Shown one piece after another: positions 32,316 to 35,290 of a stretch of 35,290 nt of DNA. A program made the translations under genes and the position numbers. Positions within the stretch are counted from its first letter, which is position 1. Each line of letters opens with the position of its first letter. Origin of the DNA: Reticulitermes lucifugus (taxonomy: Eukaryota; Arthropoda; Insecta; Blattodea; Rhinotermitidae). Location: positions 154,151 to 189,440 of the forward strand of contig JAKCWW010000061.1 of the NCBI GenBank assembly GCA_026260175.1, written 5' to 3'. The notes below the pieces were generated by a model. It saw nothing but the letters and a program-made list of their open reading frames with translations, had not been told where the DNA came from and searched no databases.

Positions 32316-35090
32316 TATCCGTTGTCCTGGCTGAGAAACGAATCCGGCATTTGCAGAATGCAAGCTAATATCTGTACTGCTATAGTAACTTGCCAAAGAA
32401 TTCTGCTGCATGTCTGAAATGCTGATACCACATAATTAGTGCTGAATCTGAACAAGCCAGACGATCTAAAACGTGGAAAATTTATAATAATTCCTCTCAT
32501 TTCAATTCAGTTCTTGTTTATTTACTTGCTGACTAGGCAGCCTAACGGTCAGTTTCAAAATGAGCACTAACACACAGATGTAACATACTCGTATACTCGT
32601 ATACACAAAATCAAACAGAAAACAAGAGAAACAAAACACAAGGGAAATAATACAACACAGTTTAGTTAATAACAAATTAGATTTAAAGGCACAAACTTTA
32701 CGTTATTAGCACATAATACAATTTCACCCCAGATAATGCAATTTAATGCATAAAAAGACAAAATACAGCTGCTAAGATAGAATACCTTTAAGATTAATAA
32801 TTTGGTTCTAAATATATCAACGTCTGTACATGCGAAACGTGCAGATAATGCGCATTTAGCAGAAGACAATTTTTGTGTGGAGAGCAGACTTTGAACATAC
32901 AGTAGATGTCGAGGTGGACAACATTTTGAAAAATGTGAACGTTAATACAAAGTAGTAAACCCAGCTAATGCCTTAGGTGTAGAGTTTTAGGTAATAATAA
33001 TGAAATAACAATAATACCCTTCTTAGAATAAAAGTGGTTGCTTATACAACAGCCTTCCTGACTATATTAATGTAGACGCAACACATTTTCTTTGAAGGAA
33101 GGCACCTACGTAAGTTTTAACGTGATAGCAGCGGGTCAGTGGCTCTACGAATTTTAACTGCCTGACCACTGATGCTGTTATTGCTATGTACAGCCAACAC
33201 AGCGTATGTAATTTTAGAATATGAAGGGCAGACAAGGGGGCCACCCTGTCTTCTGAACTCAGCTGTTCTCAAACTTGCAGGCGTTGAGCAGCTCTTGATG
33301 TCTCTCTCGTCAAAAGCTCCCGCAGACCTCGGGAGGAATTGCAAAGCAACCCGTTTTGACGTTTCGAAATACACACCGACAAGAAGACTTATATCGATGT
33401 AGGTTTGTGTGACTGCTGATTACACCTGAAGATGAAATATTTTAGTAGAGTAGTAGGTATGATTTGTGTAACCTAAGTCGTTTTGCGTCTGATGATGGCT
33501 TCAAACAAAGCATGTTGTGGGCGATCAATGATGATTTGAGAAAGAATCTTCAGTGACTGACGATCATGATGACAACGATGCCGTGAGGAATGCTAAGCGT
33601 GGAGACAATGGATGACGTGAGTGAAACAGCCGTTGCTGTATGAGAAAACGGCGGTGGTTATGGGCTGGTGCTTCAGCCTGAAGTGCGATGACAGGGCGGA
33701 GTGATGTGATGACGGATGGTCATATTGATCCTGCTGACATGAGAATTGAAAGCTGAAACGACAATGTAGATAATAGCAGGCTTCGTAGTACAGGAGGATA
33801 AAGCGGAAGAAAGATCACGTACATCCTGTCCAGCGGGAAATCCGTCCTTCAACACATGAGCGAGCAGAGAATCGATCTAGAAACGCCATCGGTTCAATCA
33901 AAGAGATCTCAGAACAGAATTGTCTTTTCTGTCACGAACAGAGTGATATATTTCCAGTATGTGCAAGACCTATGATTGAGGGTGTTATTCATCACGGGGT
34001 ATGAGTTGCAGAATGTTTAAGAAATGGGTACCCAAATGGTTACGTGTGCCATCTGACTGCCGTACGGAACTTAGCTACTCAATAAGGACTCTGCTACAAG
34101 GAGTTGGTTATGGCGAAAACATATGATTACTTCGTAATTATTAGGATCGGAGTGTACATTTGCAGAAGCCCACAAGGTACAGTGGTCACGCCTCATTTTA
34201 TTTGTTTAAATAGTTCATATGTTTCGAATTAAATTATGTGTTTAATGACATGTATATGAAAAACGTGCACGGTTAGTAATTTTAACCTGATAATTCAGAC
34301 ACTGATTTTCAGTTTGCGCACTGTGCAATTTATAATTATTATAATTGTAGATGAGGCGGGGAATGTGGTAGAAGGGGACTATACGTCAGCGTAATATGAT
34401 ACGGATATTAATGGTCATGTCCATGGGTAGTTTATTTAGGTCTTGTAATTAGATCCGTTACGTGGCAACTGAACACCATCGATGTGGCTACAGCAACTCT
34501 GTAATACAGTTACACCGGTGATAATATTTTTTGTTATAAAATTTGCATGTGCAGGACAGGAAGTTAACGTGGGCCGGACGTTGAAGGCCGTCTGTTTCTC
34601 GTAACTGTTTGGCCCCATCTGTGTCTTTATGCCATGGCTCCAACAGGCCTATGCTGCAAACAGGAGTTGGTGCAGACAGTAATATATTGAAATGATGTGC
34701 ACACTAAAAGTCTTAAATAATCGCTGTCAGTGAACTGTCTGGGTGATGGGTGGATGACCACAGCTGGATTTCTGGCGGAATTAGGGATGTCTTTGCCAGA
34801 CCAGTTCTGTTAACTGTATGGCCTCCTACACAATCTGTGATGAGTGTTTCTTCCTCTGTAGGTAAATCGGCCGGAGTTTCAAGCTCACCACTTACTGGCA
34901 CCTAGTATAGAGAGTGAAAATAGCTTTTGTTTGTACACATACTGACATTCCTCGACTTACTAAATTTTAAGTTACGCAATTTCAGACTTACATAATCTTA
35001 AACAATCAAAAAAATTTAAACGTGCGCTGAATTGTTTCTTGCGGGAATTAAAGCGTAATGAGAAGAAAGTGGAGGAAGAATATTGCTTAT
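32316..35090. other. No recognisable gene
   Basis: AT-rich at 32520-33010 with a small TACTCGTATACTCGTATAC repeat near 32587-32605. A TCAGTGG/CCACTGA inverted pair at about 33136-33174 is too short to be an element. The frames at 33117-33402 overlap each other on both strands and have no known domain. Nothing else was seen. Confidence 0.45.
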
Positions 35091-35290
35091 GCCGGCCACA
35101 CACGCTCCGGCGGCCTGTCAGTTCTGCCTGCACAGTTATGCCTGCGACAGGCCGCNNGAGCGTGTGTAGGGTCCGGCACACCTTTCAGTTATAACTGTAC
35201 AGGCGGCCGGAGCAAATACGAAAACTCGTTCGACCATCCGGCAGGCCGGAGGACTGCGCAGGCGTACCGGAGCGTGTGTAGGTTCCGGCC
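35091..35290. repeat. GC-rich palindromic repeat, cut by the window end
   Basis: ACACACGCTCCGGCGGCCTG plus TC (35098-35119) pairs with 35146-35167 over 22 positions, two of which are undetermined (NN at 35156-35157). GCCGG (35091-35095) and CCGGC (35173-35177) extend the pairing after a bulge. The phrase GAGCGTGTGTAGG recurs at 35158 and 35270 (period 112), each followed by TCCGGC after one base. GCCTGCACAGTTAT is echoed in reverse as ATAACTGTACAGGC with one mismatch. It is a nested palindromic or tandem repeat much richer in GC than its flanks. The family is unknown and the right edge lies outside the window. Confidence 0.8.

Noticed and set aside
33136..33174. TCAGTGG/CCACTGA pair as a second hAT element
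   Set aside because: The arms are only 7 bp, about 23 bp apart, with no 8-bp duplication.

Overview
The window looks like gene-poor, repeat-rich nuclear DNA from an insect, most likely a cockroach or termite (Blattodea; the repeats recall Periplaneta). I infer this from the AT-rich base composition, the lack of bacterial gene organisation, and several repeats whose translated reading frames I recognise from memory of blattodean assemblies. I found no convincing host protein-coding gene, exon chain, rRNA or functional tRNA gene. The open frames are all short, the longest about 150 codons, and most of the longer ones lie inside mobile-element relics. The window may be intergenic or inside a large intron; the sequence alone cannot decide.

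Layout, left to right. 1-215: antisense fragment of a LINE reverse transcriptase. 2.4 kb and 6.0 kb: two copies of one SINE with a tRNA-Leu-like head. 4.6 and 5.6 kb: two decayed C-terminal fragments of a LINE ORF2. 9.04-9.51 kb: a complete non-autonomous hAT element with terminal inverted repeats and an 8-bp target duplication. 10.27-10.83 kb: a minisatellite of 20-21-bp monomers in higher-order blocks of 4, 5 and 7 units. 14.6-16.3 kb: several old interspersed repeats. 17.01-17.79 kb: a 773-bp mariner with matching ends, a TA duplication and an internally deleted, frameshifted transposase. 22.5 kb: trinucleotide microsatellites. 23.6-25.1 kb: two antisense tRNA-derived SINEs, one with a 15-bp target duplication. 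25.75-25.96 kb: a probable LINE 5' region. 28.3 kb: another tRNA-derived SINE. 30.98-31.37 kb: a compact insertion with a perfect 13-bp target duplication, an inverted-repeat head, two direct terminal repeats and the start of a reading frame; I interpret it as a miniature Penelope-like element. 31.4 kb: an AT minisatellite. 35.09 kb to the end: a GC-rich palindromic repeat with two undetermined bases.

The elements do not form a pathway. They record layers of insertion: old, heavily mutated LINE and SINE relics, and younger insertions (the Penelope-like one, the hAT, the antisense SINE at 24.8 kb) whose target duplications can still be read. The best candidates for something undescribed are the miniature Penelope-like insertion, the higher-order minisatellite, the terminal palindromic repeat, and three scattered short motifs resembling a hammerhead ribozyme core.
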